Source: Distichodus sexfasciatus (taxonomy: Eukaryota > Chordata > Actinopteri > Characiformes > Distichodontidae). Taken from it: DNA of 64,000 nucleotides. The stretch covers positions 2,782,017 to 2,846,016 of the forward strand of contig JAVGVS010000018.1 in NCBI GenBank assembly GCA_032718565.1, in the 5' to 3' direction. The notes beneath the pieces are model-generated. The model did not search any database, was not told where the DNA came from, and worked only from the letters and a program-made list of their open reading frames with translations. This document shows positions 34,702 to 48,215 of this stretch, one piece after another (position 1 is the stretch's first letter; each line of letters opens with the position of its first letter). The position numbers were made by a program, and so were the translations under genes.

Positions 34702-37700
34702 TCAAAGTTTGGGAGAGACGGGAATGGTGGCGTTCTGATGCACCTCTTTCAGCCAAGAAATCAGGATTTTATTCACTTCAGCTGGCCTGATAATCAAAGA
34801 AAGAATATAATCAATATACACATTAAATTCTTTCAAACTGTGAAAAATCTGAGTGAATGTGGGGCGACACATTGCAAAGAGACGCTCCTACACATGTAAA
34901 GGTGAGGTCTGAAATGAGATATTTTTAAATCTTGCTTTGCCTAAATAAAATCTGTGATCGTCATGTAGAAAGCAATTTACATAAAAGAACAACATTTGGA
35001 TGTGAGCAATTGGGAAATTGAAGAAAAGGCCAAAAAAACTAATACTTGAGAGTAAGAGCTTGTGCTCTGGTGACCACAGGTCAGCTGGCTACAAAGGGCG
35101 ATTAAAGCACGGTCAGACTAGCACTGATCCCATGTTGCCCATAATTAAAATACACATAAAGGCTGGACTATTATTCTAAGCAGTCTCAAATGCAATTTAT
35201 AATAATCTAGAACATTTTATTCAAAGGGACGAGTTTGTTCTCAAATGTCAGAAGCTGCAGGGAGGAACTAGAGATGCATAACTTAGACCTCGGCAGAGAT
35301 GGATGAGGTTCCCACTTTCACTAGAATGTCTGACATGGTGCCTGCCAGTGCTATTAGCACCAGGTCATCTGTCATGTGTGTGTAGTGGAAGGTGTTAATA
35401 TGCAGTTTCCAACCACAAACATGAATTTTTAACTGTAAATTCTAACACGAACAGAGCTGTAACACGCTGATCTTCATTTGAATTTTCCTTTCAACAGTAA
35501 AGAGTATTTCATTAATACCAAGGTTCAACAAACATGCCGCTTAATCAACTTGATTCAAAGCTCCAGAACACAGCCGTGTGGGGGATCTGTCCTTGATAAA
35601 CAACTTCCCTGGACTCTTAAAGGCAAAAGCCCTATATCACAGCATTTAATCATAGTCAAGAATTGAAGGATTTCTTGCTTTTGCTGTGGAGTGAAATTGA
35701 TTTAGGGTTGGGCAGTTTAACCTTGGGAATGGTGGTTCCTTCTGTCATCGTCACTATTACTTATGAGAATGGGCATTTGACTGATGTGACAGATGGTCTT
35801 TAACTACTCTGAGATTGGCCTTCAATGAGAGTCCAACTAAAGGAATATTGGTGATCTTACAGAACATGGATGTTTAAACTCTTTCATAAAGAAAATATAT
35901 ACATATATTTATGGATATCATGTAAATGATAGTGAATCTATTTTTATATCAATGTGCTGATCTAAGACAGATGTGTAGACCTTGACCAAACGTGAAGAGA
36001 GCAACACAAATACAGATGTGGAGGGAGAGTGTAGAATATTGAAAAATGTTACACGTTGAGTGCCAGAATGAAACGAAACTAACAGGAGAAGACCAATCAA
36101 ACATTTTGAAAGAATATATGTAATGCAAAGTATTAATGAATTTAAAAATAAGAAATATATGACACAATTCACATAAACTTCAGGATTATGTACTGTGTGT
36201 ATTTAAGGTCAGGAAAATAGCATATGAATTGCAGACGATTCTCTTTAAGGTCTCTTAATTCTTAATTTCTGGATAATGTGAATTTATCCTGCACACTAAG
36301 GAAAATAAATAAACAGACAAACCTCTCCATTTGGGTCCAGTGTCCACAGTCCTCAATATGGCCCCTTTTTAAGTTAGGGATCTTTAAATATAACACAGAA
36401 AATGTACATTCAAGCCAATAAATAATGCAGATTGAAATTAAGATAAAATGATCAAAGGCTTCAACATGAAACGTTTGAATTGAAATGTCAGATTTACCAT
36501 TTTCTCCATGCCAGTGGTAAAACTGGGCAGAAGGACAATGTCCTTCCCTGCAGTCACCATCAAAGCTGGCATCAGGATCTGCAGGTTGGATGAGACTTTT
36601 GTTATTAAGCGTGCGATGCTGTGCTGTGCATCATCAGCACTAAACAACACTGAAAACTACCTGTTCAGTGCGATAGCGATAATAGTAAGAAACGCTGTAT
36701 TTTATTTCTTTCTCCCCAGACAAATAAACAGAACTGCCACTGCATAGCCAGACTCAGCAGTGAGAGAGAGTGTTTGCTCTGGTCTGCATCTGCTGCATAA
36801 AGAGATACATTTATCAGACATGCAGTCTGGGCAGCAAAGCACTTCACCCAGATCTCTCAGGACCAGATGTGGTGGAAGAGGCAACCGAGGCCATCTGTTG
36901 AGTGCAGAGTATATGACTGCACTTAGTGCCATGTGAACTCACTGAAAAGCAGAGCACTGGAGTGGTTTTGACAAAGACGATGTCACAGCTTGGGACCCTG
37001 GCAATAAGCGGTCACACATTTAGCAGCACACTTGCCTTGCTCCTCGGCCTGCAACACGCCCAGCGCCAGTTCCTCTCCACATTCCGGTACCAATTCAGAG
37101 GTCCCCTTAAAACACGAATGATGCCTCAGTACAAACAGTGGAACATCTACCATTCTATGTGTTGGCTAATTGCAAAAAGTCTAGAGCAGCTTTTATACAT
37201 TTTAAAGAAAAATAAAGACTTAATCACATTGCTCTACGGTAGATGGTATTCTATACTACCTGCCAAGCAAACAAACATAGCACTTTAAGAATGTTGCTCC
37301 TCTCTGAACCTACCTAAAGCCATTTTTACTGTACCGCTGGACATAGTACTTTAGAGCAGCATCACTCAGCATCGGACTTCTTGGAACCTCTTCAGGCAAG
37401 CCGACAAATAATCCACCTGCAAGAAACAGGTACAGTAAAAACTGATTCTCAACATACTCAACGTGTCCAAACATGCACAAGAGCTTTATAAGACAACCGC
37501 CAGTTCTGACCTATGTTTAAGTGACTTTACAGTGATTCTATCTATTGTTAGTCTCATAAAACTAATTAATATTGTTCATTTATGATGTAAACCCTTATGA
37601 AACTTAAAACACTTTCCTACCTCTGTCACAAACCCCAGAAAGCTTCAGCTGAGGTTGCTGACCCTGAAACAATTCCAAAATGTAAGAACACAACAGGACA

Positions 37701-40700
37701 CAAAGTGTCATAAGACATTTTATTTCTGTTATGACTCTTCAGCCTCCTGAAATGTTATTCCCATTTACTGGTAAATCATTTTTAAAAATCATACTTAACC
37801 TTATATGAATATATCCTGAACAGACAATACTTATCTGTCTGAAAGATGACTTCAGAATTTAATTATTCTCAACAGATACTATCTCTCAAGTTCCTGTGTC
37901 AGTGTTTTTTGGATTATCTGTTATTGTCATGGGGAGAGGAAATCTAATCCATCACCCCGTTGCCCTACAAAAATGACACCTTAGGAATCACAGCACCAGT
38001 AATAACATCATCACACGCCTTTCTGGAGCAAATGGCATTTATGGGTTTCATGTCTGTGAAAGCGGGAGGAGGAGGAGGACTGGACGTCACAATTAGCGTG
38101 GTGATTGCTTCTGAGGTCTCTCGCCTCCATGGGTGAATTCCTCACATTGACGGGGGCAAGTGCAGAGATTAAAGGGTTGCCATCAGGGCGGGGTCCTTGC
38201 CCGGGCCCTAAGCTGATGACCCACGCAGTCATTAGGATGCACAGTGGCTGTCTCAGCTCAGCTGAGTGATGACCCGCCTTGGCAAGAGTGACTCATTACT
38301 CCAGGAGCCCGGCCCCGGATGAAGGGCCTTTAACTGGCCCTCATTACGATGCCCAGTCACTCAGGCAGAGCCACACAGCCTGCTCTTTGATCTCCATCAC
38401 TGCTGCTTTTCAGATGCCTTCGATAAACCTCGTAAATATGGAAGAGGCTGCAATACAAGAGCGTGCCATTCATGATGAAGGCAGAGTCGTGCTCGCGCTC
38501 TTGACGGATTGGGACGAGAGTGTGCGGGCTTGTAATTCAGGCGCATTTTCTCCTCTGTACTGCTCTCGTCTTCAATTTCTGGTGCTATTCCAAGGTATGA
38601 ACAAGATTAAGGCTCTGGGGCATATCTGGATTTTGTTCAATTTTGCTCACAGTGCTTAGGCAGCAAAACCCTCACAGATGGCACTTCACAATATTTAGTG
38701 CTCTGGCGCTGATGTCGTTTGAAAGAGCATCGTAGGAACTTGTAGAATGAGTGAGTGCATTAGAAGTAGGAGAACTTAATATGAAAATGACTTTTGTACA
38801 GTTTGAACCTTCAGCAAATTGCACACTGTGTTCCTGATTCATAGTAATTTATTTGTAACAATGCACTGCAGTCCTTGACTCAAAAGTCACCGTTTGCCCT
38901 CAAATATCACACTAAAATAAATCAAATCAATGATTTACTGTGCTGACAAAAACATAAGCTTCACTCTGAAATTGCAATATTTAATTCCTGTCGTGGCCTT
39001 TTATGCCACCCTGTGCTCTCCAGGTCTTATATTTCAGGATGTGGAGACTTTAGTAGTGTGTGTAGTGTAGTGAAGGATTTGAATTGTGTGTTAGAGCTGA
39101 GAAAACACTAAATTATGCCTAAGGGGGCAGAACTAAAATCTTTAAATATCATCACTCCTCAGCAAACAGCTCAATTAAAGACCCTGAAGTGGCACTGATC
39201 ACAGAGATCACAGACTTTTAAGCTCTCTGTGGGTACACAGTCTTTTGTTATTCTTGCCATTGGCAGCCTAGGGCTAAGTGGAAGTCTTACTTTTTCATCA
39301 GAAGCCCTGAAGAATAACTTAAAAGTTCTCTCCAGGTTCCTCTCCAGCTCAGCCTCCGCCACACCCTGGTTAGAGATACACAGAAAATACGCTGCTAGTA
39401 TAATTCTCTCCAAAGGCTCAGATCAATATGAATTTACACAGCATCTGCATTTCCCAAAAATAAGCATTAAAATTTTTAACCAATAACCAGCAAAAATGAA
39501 CAAATTGTCAAAGTTGCTCCAGTTGCTTTTAGAACTGACTACACACACTAGTCTTAATGTATGCATGCCATAGGTTTTAATATTGCGGCTGATGTGTGAA
39601 TGTTTGTGTGCAAATTAGATAAGTTTCTCTAATCTCTAGAATTTTCAAAATGCTACAAACTGACTCACAATTTACAACGCCACCACTATCTAATCTGGTT
39701 GATTTAAGATAAGATGACCTACAGTATAACATGAAAACTAACTACCAAATGTTTCTTAATATGAAATTAGTGTCACCCCTCATTGTGACAAAAATGGTTG
39801 GATGGGTCGGCTGCCCACTGCTCCTATACGGATGGGTCAAATGCAGAGCTCACAATTCATTGTGATGCACTGTGTGCTGTGGTCTGGTATGTTCACAGTG
39901 ACAAAGAATCACTTTCACTAAGGGCTTGAGCGCTTGCACAAGTTTGTTACTCACAGGTTTCTGAAAGTAGATTTGATATTCAAACACTGGCAGAGACTTC
40001 AGTTTTTCCATTGGGTCACTGTTTGGATCCACATTGAACAATGGAGTGTTGAGAGAAGCCACAGCCCTTGAAAGCCAAAGACAATATCATTAGAAATTCA
40101 AACAATAAAATATGGACTGGTGAGTGAAAGTGACTGGTGCCCACTGTACAATATCTACATTGAAACAAATATGCGTTTGAATGAAAGAAATTCCCAAAAG
40201 ATGTCATACCTTAGTCTTTCTGGGTGGTATAAAGCCATGTTCCAGGCCAAAGCACCACCCCAGTCATGGCCAACCAGCGTGACCTGAGCTAGGCCCTGGA
40301 TTTAACAAACAAACCACATTTAGAGCAATAATCAGTCTGACATGAACACAACATATAACAGATTCAAGCTTCCAAGCTTCTCTTCCAAAACAGTTCTGCC
40401 CCAAACATGATGAAATAAGGGTTAGAAATGGTTCATGGAAATAACAGTGAAAATGAGAAATAAACACAGCTCATAAAAAAAATAAAATTTCTGAGAGAAT
40501 CTTTCAAGCTGTGCTCAGTGGTTCATTGTCAATCTATGAAATAGCTGAAGCATTAAAAATGTGATTATCCATTTTTATTTCATTCCAAATGGTTAATGCC
40601 TGTTAAATATGGAACCCCCCACTAATTTCTTTGTAAACACTGCCTATTCAGGACGAACCAGTTAAACACATTCTCACTTCACAGAAGTAGTTCAGTTCCT

Positions 40701-43700
40701 GTTTTTGATGATGTTCTGAGAAAAACAGCTCCATATTGGTTTGTGCACCATGAACTGTTTCTAATCCCTGTTCAGAGGTCAGTCATTTCCCCCAGGTAAA
40801 AAAATCACTTCCACCACCAGCGTAATTCACTTTACTCTGGCAATATTTACTTGATTAGACTGCCAACTGCAGCACATAATTAAAGGATAATGAGCATCTT
40901 CAGAATAGGATGACAGCCCTGCACCCCCTCCCTCTCACCTTATTATCTGTGGGTAAATCACATTACAAGCTTGGCCTTAGCACAAAATACCACATCTTCA
41001 CAGTATGAAATCTCTGATGATGTATAAATGACTGATTCATCTGAAATGCTGCACATTTGTTTATGCATCTTCACTTTTCTTTACCTTTGCATTTCTACCT
41101 CAAATGCTTTTCCTTATTTAATCTCTAGAAGTTTGAAAAAATCCCAGTAATAAAAGTGTATGTAATTTTTAATGGAATAAATAAATAAAACACTATTTTT
41201 TAAAAGGGAATAAAACACAAATGTTGTCAAGCTAATATTTAGAGATGCTGTAACACCATAAATGTTTTATATGTTTAAATGTTCTCGGACTTTGTGTGAC
41301 TATCATTGCAAATTTGTCACTGTTGTATGACTATGAAACAGGAGAGCAGTTAAAACAGATGCAGTTTAAGAGCGTCATGTAAGGTACATTGCCCTTGAAC
41401 ATTGTCACTATGGTTTACAGACCTCACTACTACTGATATTACTAGAATTTATTTAAATCATCATAGCTACACAAAAAATCCTGTTAAATGGCTATTGAGG
41501 TCAGGGCCAGTGTTGTCCATGTTGTTAGTAATGGATGATGGTAATAAATTATGAAAACTGTGTAGAGCACATTTTTCTGAAAACAAAATGTTTGTTGATT
41601 TCCCCCCTCTTTCTTTTTATATAGACATATGTCCATATTCCTCTAATGTCCAGTTTCTCCAAAACCATATTTATCCAAGCTATATTTATTCAAGTTGATT
41701 TGCATATTGAGTCAGAAAGGGCAACACGTTGTTTAACTGTGTTTCTGAATGTGTGTCTAACACCTCCTTAAAATGTTCTGAAGGCGTGATATATTTCATT
41801 TATGACAAGTGTGAAAGATCTGCAGAGTATTTTCGGGAACATCAGAGAAACGTTTACTGGACAGTCACACGTACTGTATATGTAAGGACATATTAGAATG
41901 AAATGCAACTCAAAGCCACTGATTTGCATTGCAAACTCATATGTTACTGGGCTGTACTGTAAACTTGCCAACAAGTCAACTACACTATCTTCCTAAAAGC
42001 TTTAATATTTCCATTCACCACCCAGTCCTGGCTCATAAAAGTGAATTAAATTCACTGATATTTTGTGCTTGAGTCAGCAGAGGACCACAGACTCCCATCA
42101 CAGCAAAACATCTTTTCATGTTTTCTCAGGACTGAACACGAAGACGAGGAGTGTTGACCCAACAAAATGTATTTATTCTGTCAGGAACTGTGCTGTTAAA
42201 CTCTCTACCACATGAGTTCAATCAGCACTTTGTGATGTTCCACACAGTCTGAAATTCTACTGACATGTCAATGTCCGCTGATTTAGGTGTTAATTGCAAC
42301 GTCACAAACCTTTTGTATCTTATAATATTTAAATGTGTATAAAATGTTGAATATACTCAATAGTCAATTTGAATTAACAAGCAGACCTTGGCAATCACAA
42401 CGTATATGTGCAAAGTCATACAGGAATGCATACATACCAACTTATCCAGGAAAATCACCAGATCCTACAGACAACACAAGATGGTACAAAAACATCATTT
42501 TATTTTTGACATCTGTATGTCGTAGGTGTGTCAGTATCTCATTTTTTTATGTCAGCATTTGTTTACCTGGCAAAGACTTTCTTGGGAATATTCCTCAATG
42601 TCTGCAAAGAGATTTGTGATTTAGAAAATATGCGTTAACATGGTAACCTGTTTAGAATTGTGAACAATAAAGCAATGGTGAAGTCTTTCTCTTTAAATCT
42701 ATCCATGTTTTATTTGAATCCCTTAAGGTAAAAGTGTAGGGTGGTCTCCTAAAGAGCAGCAATTCTCATTTTCTTTCCCAGCACGGAGCCCATATAACCA
42801 CAGAACAAAGACATAAGTGGTACGCGGTGAGGTAGGTGTTATCCTTATTTAGAAATTTTAAATTGAATGTGTGACACTTGAGAATATCATGTTCATACAA
42901 CCCCCAAAAAGAACCAATATGATATTTGTAAAGCGGGAATTGGACATGGTACTGACACCGCCCACAACAGAAAACATTAAAGAGCATAAAAATTAAAGCC
43001 AATAAATGTAAAGAAACCGTTAAGCTTAATGTGACCCACAGGTCCACAACACCTGCTTTACGTTAGTGGACCATGTGCCGTTTTTATTTTTTGGTATTTG
43101 ATGTAGTTCAGCTTGCAAATAGCTCCTATATAAATTAAAAATTTGCATGCAAGGCACATCATTTATAATGCTCCTTTCATGTGGTGAAAAATGGATTAAT
43201 CTTGGTCGTTCAAATGCTGTTTGTCAGCATGTTTCAACATGAAGACATTGTAACATCCCCAACCTCCTCACCCCTACCCCAGTTGATATTGAAGTCTGCT
43301 TATAGATCATCAAGATTCTCTTTCATGTGTCATCTCACATATTTTTACAACAGGTTAATTAGCTCTGCTATGCCAAGAAAACATTAATTTAAATGTCAAA
43401 ACGGCATTTCCACAAAAATGTAATTTGATACTTCAGTACAATGTTATTGTATTGACTGTCAAACAATCAGTAGATTGATGTATTGATGTAACAGACGGCA
43501 CTGTTGGCCACAAATTGGTTAGAATAATTTGCCACATTTCCAGTCAAACTATAAAAGTTTTAACACCTTTAGATTTGATTTTAAATCTAGGCACACTTCC
43601 ATGCATGTTCTAACATGCAAGACCTGTGATTCAACATTTTCATGCATAGAAACAAGGAGTAGATATAGGGTGAAACATAGAAATCCTATAACAATGGCAA

Positions 43701-46700
43701 GTAAAGCTCATTATAGTAATACTGACCTACTGGAGATGTGGAATCGCCATAGCCTTTCATATCTGGAGCAATTACCCTGAATCCTGCATCAGCCAAAGCA
43801 GGAATCTGAGAAAAGAAAATATCTGCCATTTACAGCCACCCAGTGTAGTGTGCTGGACGTCTTCATCCTCGCATCCCAGATCAGTAACAGAGCATTTCAC
43901 CCAACAAGGTTTTTATCATTCAGCCATTTCTCTAAGATGTCTTTGTTTTTATAATATTATATAGAATATCCTGACATAGCCTTTTTCTCACCTGGTACCT
44001 CCAAGAAAACCAGCTTTCTGGAAATCCATGGCAGAGGAGAACAGGAGGTCCATTTCCCATTTCCACATAGTGAGTCTGCACCCCAGGCTAATTGAAAGGC
44101 AGATACTAGAATGTAATGCTGCTGTTTTAATTATGTTGGTCTGCACTTGTATAGTGATGCACAGGGAGTTTACCTTGATAGTAACATAACCATGGCTGAC
44201 CTCATCTGGGTCACAAAAGACAGGCTGCTGCTCACCAGTAACCTGTACAAACAGGTGGAACAGTCATTAAACAACTACTAAGCTACAAAAGTAAACTGAA
44301 CCTTTCCATTTATGAGCATGGATAAAACCCCTGGTATTAAAAATTCAATGAACTTTGGAACCCTGTATAAATTCTAAACATTGGCTACGTGACTTTACAT
44401 GCTTTTATATTTTACCTAGATCTTCTTGGCTTCTTGGCCTATACCCCTTGAGTGTTCAAAATAAACTGGTTCAACTCCATGTTGACTTTATAATCAGGTG
44501 TGCTAAAATGTGCTGTTTTGGTTTGTAATTAAATCCTTGACTTGTCCAATTTTCAGTTGTGGGTGGGATTTAATACATACATAAAAAAATTGCCATTTCA
44601 TGATGACACATGGGAATGACAAGCAAGAATTCAGCCTTTGGCCTTTGGTATATCACTTGCAAAGATTTGGGTAAATCAATAAATAATGCTGTGCTTTATG
44701 CCAGATACAATGATAAGCTGATCTGGAGTCTGGTATCAACAACTGATATTCTTCAGTAAACTCACTGGTATAGACTTTATATTAACCACAATGATTTGAT
44801 TTTTTTATATTGTGATTTTAATCATGATTCATTTTTAAACCCTTCTTAATTTGTAGGATATTAAAAGGTGTATATCACTCCAGACAGTTTTTGTTTATCC
44901 CAGGCCAATGAAACAAATTCAGCTTACCATCTTGTGCAATACTGTTCAGACCTGTTTCTTTATGTAACACACATAGTCTGAGAAAATTACAGAAGCAGTA
45001 TCAAGATAGGTCACTTTTCAGCAACTAATATTTGAAATACTACAGAAATTTAATCTGCTAATAATTAGTAAATGAGTATTTGCCACAAGCAGTATCTATT
45101 ATTATAAAATAATTGTCGCTCTTATGCACATCCAACAATATATGATAAAGACTTTAAATAACATCCCAAATTTATTAAAAGCCATTTAGTAGGCTCATAG
45201 GCAACACTTGTAGATTAACCATATTAATAAAGTGACCCATCTGTGTTAATATTCATTACCTGCACCCCTGTAAATTCCTCTATTTTCTTCAGCGCTTCAC
45301 CTATGTCAGTAATTTGGACAGCAGTCATTCCCAAGCTTTCAGCTGCCTTCACGCTGTCCTCAGCAATGTCCAACCATATAGCCTGAAGTCATTTAATTAT
45401 AAAAATGTCACTTAATTAATAATCAGCCAAATAAAACCTCTGCTAACATTTACAAAATAAACATGGATGAACATTTAAATTATTAATCAATCTGGATGCA
45501 TGTTAAAACAAATATGTTATACGTTTACCTACCTGATGGGGTTTAACATTTAATTTCTCCAAGGCAGTTTGGAACAATGCAGGTTCAGGAAGTTTTGCTC
45601 CAGTTTGGCTAGACTGCACTACCAGGTCAAAACGACTTTTCAAGACTGACAGAATCTTAGCAGTATTCTCCCTGTGGGGAGTATCATCAACCCAGGTGTT
45701 GGCCAACACAGAGGTGGATATGCCTTAAAAAAGGAAGACAGGAAAAACTGTCTTCATCTGAACATCTACACAAGTGAGACAAGTCTTATGAAGATTGGTC
45801 TAAGACGTTGGTGTTTTGTGCCACTGAAACTGCTTTGCCTTATCAAGGTCTGGACCCTACAAGGGGCCAAGAAATGACTACTAGGTCCATTATTCCACTG
45901 ATCCAACGTTATTAAATGCTTGTGAGGTTATTGTGGCAACTTTCAATAGTGGACAGGATTTAGTGCTCTGAAAGATCTGCAGCACCATCCAATTTCCTGC
46001 CATCTGAATTAAACCAAGCATCCTAGATAATTGATAAAACAACCTCAGAAAAGGTTAGCGCAGTGATTCTACCCGACAGCTTACAAAACTTAACGGCTTG
46101 CTGGCTTGCTGGCACGAGGTAAAACGGAACAATTTGTAGTGACCGTGACTGTGGGCTGCTTTTTTTATAGAAGTAATATCACCCGTTGTTTTCCCTGCAT
46201 ATGAACTAAATTCAACAATAAATCGTGGGAATTTGGTAAATCATTAATTGATCAATTACTGTTTGACTTTTTTTTTTTTAAACCAAATATGACTTGTCAA
46301 TTTAACTACTTCTAAGTAATATTCCAGCTGCATTTCAACATAAAATTAGCAGTGCTTTGTTTCATGTTGAAATGTTAAAAAAAGAGATCATATAAACAAA
46401 TATTAAACAGTATTTTTTTAAGCTCTCATACCATGTCGTTTGAGCGCTGCAGCAGCACTCAGCACTGACCCATTGAACTGCACTTGTCCTACTTCATGGA
46501 AGAGATTCTGAACTGAGAAATGTTCAGGTAAAGACAGTCCCTTACTCTTCGCCTCCTTCTGAAATTCAGTCTCCAGCTCTGGAAACATCTTAGACACATA
46601 CAAAGATCAAATGAAGCTGGACAAAACACTAAGGTTTCTAAACAGCACTGCATTTTGTAGTTAATCTTCCCATACTGCAGTTCAGATGCAATGGACTGAA

Positions 46701-46998
46701 CTTTGCACTGAGCTCAACAACAGAGAAGATAATCTATTACCTGTGCAAGGGTGATCTGTCCCCGTTCAGCACGAAAGAGAGCATTCTGGCTTCCTCCTTT
46801 AACAATGGTGTTCAGAATGAAATCCCTGAAGAAAACATGTCTTAGTAACTTTAACATACAAGGTTGGTGAAGAAAGTAACAATAAAAGAAACACGCCTAC
46901 CTTGGAATGTCAAGACAACTTTCATATTTCTGAAAAGACTTGAGTGGGTGAGGGGTTACAACACCGCCCCACAAACCAAACAACACGGCTTTCTTCAT
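34702..46998 (-). CDS. ephx2: soluble epoxide hydrolase 2, complete
   Basis: Nineteen exons join in phase to about 557 residues (human 555). In transcript order they are 46901-46998, 46741-46825, 46432-46588, 45533-45723, 45260-45382, 44174-44242, 43992-44087, 43727-43805, 42567-42601, 42438-42464, 40210-40295, 39955-40066, 39291-39365, 37621-37663, 37314-37416, 37036-37105, 36498-36578, 36323-36381 and 34702-34786. The C-terminal alpha/beta hydrolase opens epoxides of fatty acids. Its oxyanion HGFPESW, nucleophile GHDWGG, lid tyrosines (YQIYFQ; YYVQRY), acid Asp (TAGKDIVL) and base His (DCGHWTQM) are all present. The N-terminal HAD phosphatase is degenerate: FDLDGV reads FGLWGGV, LTN is LAN, KPEP is KLPEP shifted, and LDD is LDI. 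The C-terminus is PKL, where human has SKM. One intron uses a GC donor. The gene is head-to-head with chrna2. Confidence 0.95.
39773..39920 (+). mobile_element. SINE fragment (3' tail), same family as 59520-59775
   Basis: The segment shares CTGCCCACTGCTCCT, CGGATGGGTCAAATGCAGAG and TGCACTGTGTGCTGT with the SINE at 59520-59775. The tRNA-like head is missing. It lies in an ephx2 intron, ending about 35 bases before the next exon. Confidence 0.7.
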
Positions 46999-48215
46999 GA
47001 GAAAAGTCGGACCAAAAAGGGAGACTGTAACCGGACAAATGGTCGCCCGAAAGAAGTGAAGTCCACAGAACTTCTGAATAAACAGTTATGTTAACGCTGG
47101 TCAGTAGCATGGACGAAAACACCCAAACAGAAGTCTGACGGGGCGTGGCTACGGGTCACGCGCTCTGGTGGGCTCTACAATAGACACTGTTAACAACGCA
47201 CCATAATAAAACCCAAGCAGACCCATACACTTCCATAGCATCTATAATACTGAAATTCATTTCAATAGTAGTTTGACATACTATTTAGTAATGTGGTAAC
47301 GGGTGTGTGCCCGATGTACATTCTTCGTCAACACGCCGGAGCAATGGAATGATTTGGATGTACGTATTAAACATTTACAATATTAGAATTAATTTTTAAA
47401 AAAAATCTTAATCGAACGTTAGAATTCTGTTTCCCTGTACGTCCAAGCATGCCATACATCATTTCAATGCACTTGTTTTGCCCATCTACTGTATATCAGT
47501 GATGAACTGAGACTAAAACAATTATTCCTTTCACAGTTGTCAATGCGCTATCTTCTTCTTCTTAACTACAAAGTAACTGTATGACTTATCTGATAGCTAG
47601 GCTGTATGCTATAACTTCTTAACAATAACTTAGGGATGAAGAAAAACGTCCTTGTTCATGTGGAAACAACACAGACAAGAGTCACATTTCTCTTTAAGTT
47701 AATGTTCTCAAACACGGGAAACCTAACAATTCACATGAGCTTAATGTTCAGCTGTTGACAAATAAAGTGTATTCACACTGAAGATATTTCCGACACATTT
47801 TAAAATCAAACACAAAAATAGTCCTCGCCTCAAGATCATATTTACTGTATCAGGAACTCGGGTGTAAATGATGAAGTACAGTGACGCCCAGTCTATAGTA
47901 AGCCCAGGCAGGGAAGTACAAATGGTCCCCAAGTAGCTACTACAAGCGCGTTTAGCATCAGTTTAATCTTAACGCGGTTTCCGACGTGGGCGGAGTCACA
48001 AACCCCACCCGCGGAGACGCACACAGACACTATTGGCTGAATATTCCCTCCGCGGGTGGAGTCATCTCTAAAGCCATGGAAACGCCGGGCTCACATTCTA
48101 CTAAGAGACAACGGAGACAGGTAAAGAAGCATTATGTAGGCAACAGTAAACCACATAAAACTGGACATTATTTACATCCTTACGTCCCTAACTGAAATCT
48201 GTAGTAAACAAGGAT
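46999..48215. promoter_or_regulatory. ephx2/chrna2 divergent intergenic region
   Basis: GC-box or KLF-type motifs occur at each side: GGGGCGTGGC near 47139-47148 on the ephx2 side, and GGGCGGAG plus CCCCACCCGC near 47988-48012 on the chrna2 side. No other gene is seen in the 1.2 kb. TSS positions cannot be read from sequence alone. Confidence 0.45.

Noticed and set aside
46864..47094. Plus-strand open frame overlapping the ephx2 first exon
   Set aside because: It is an antisense shadow with no splice or family support.
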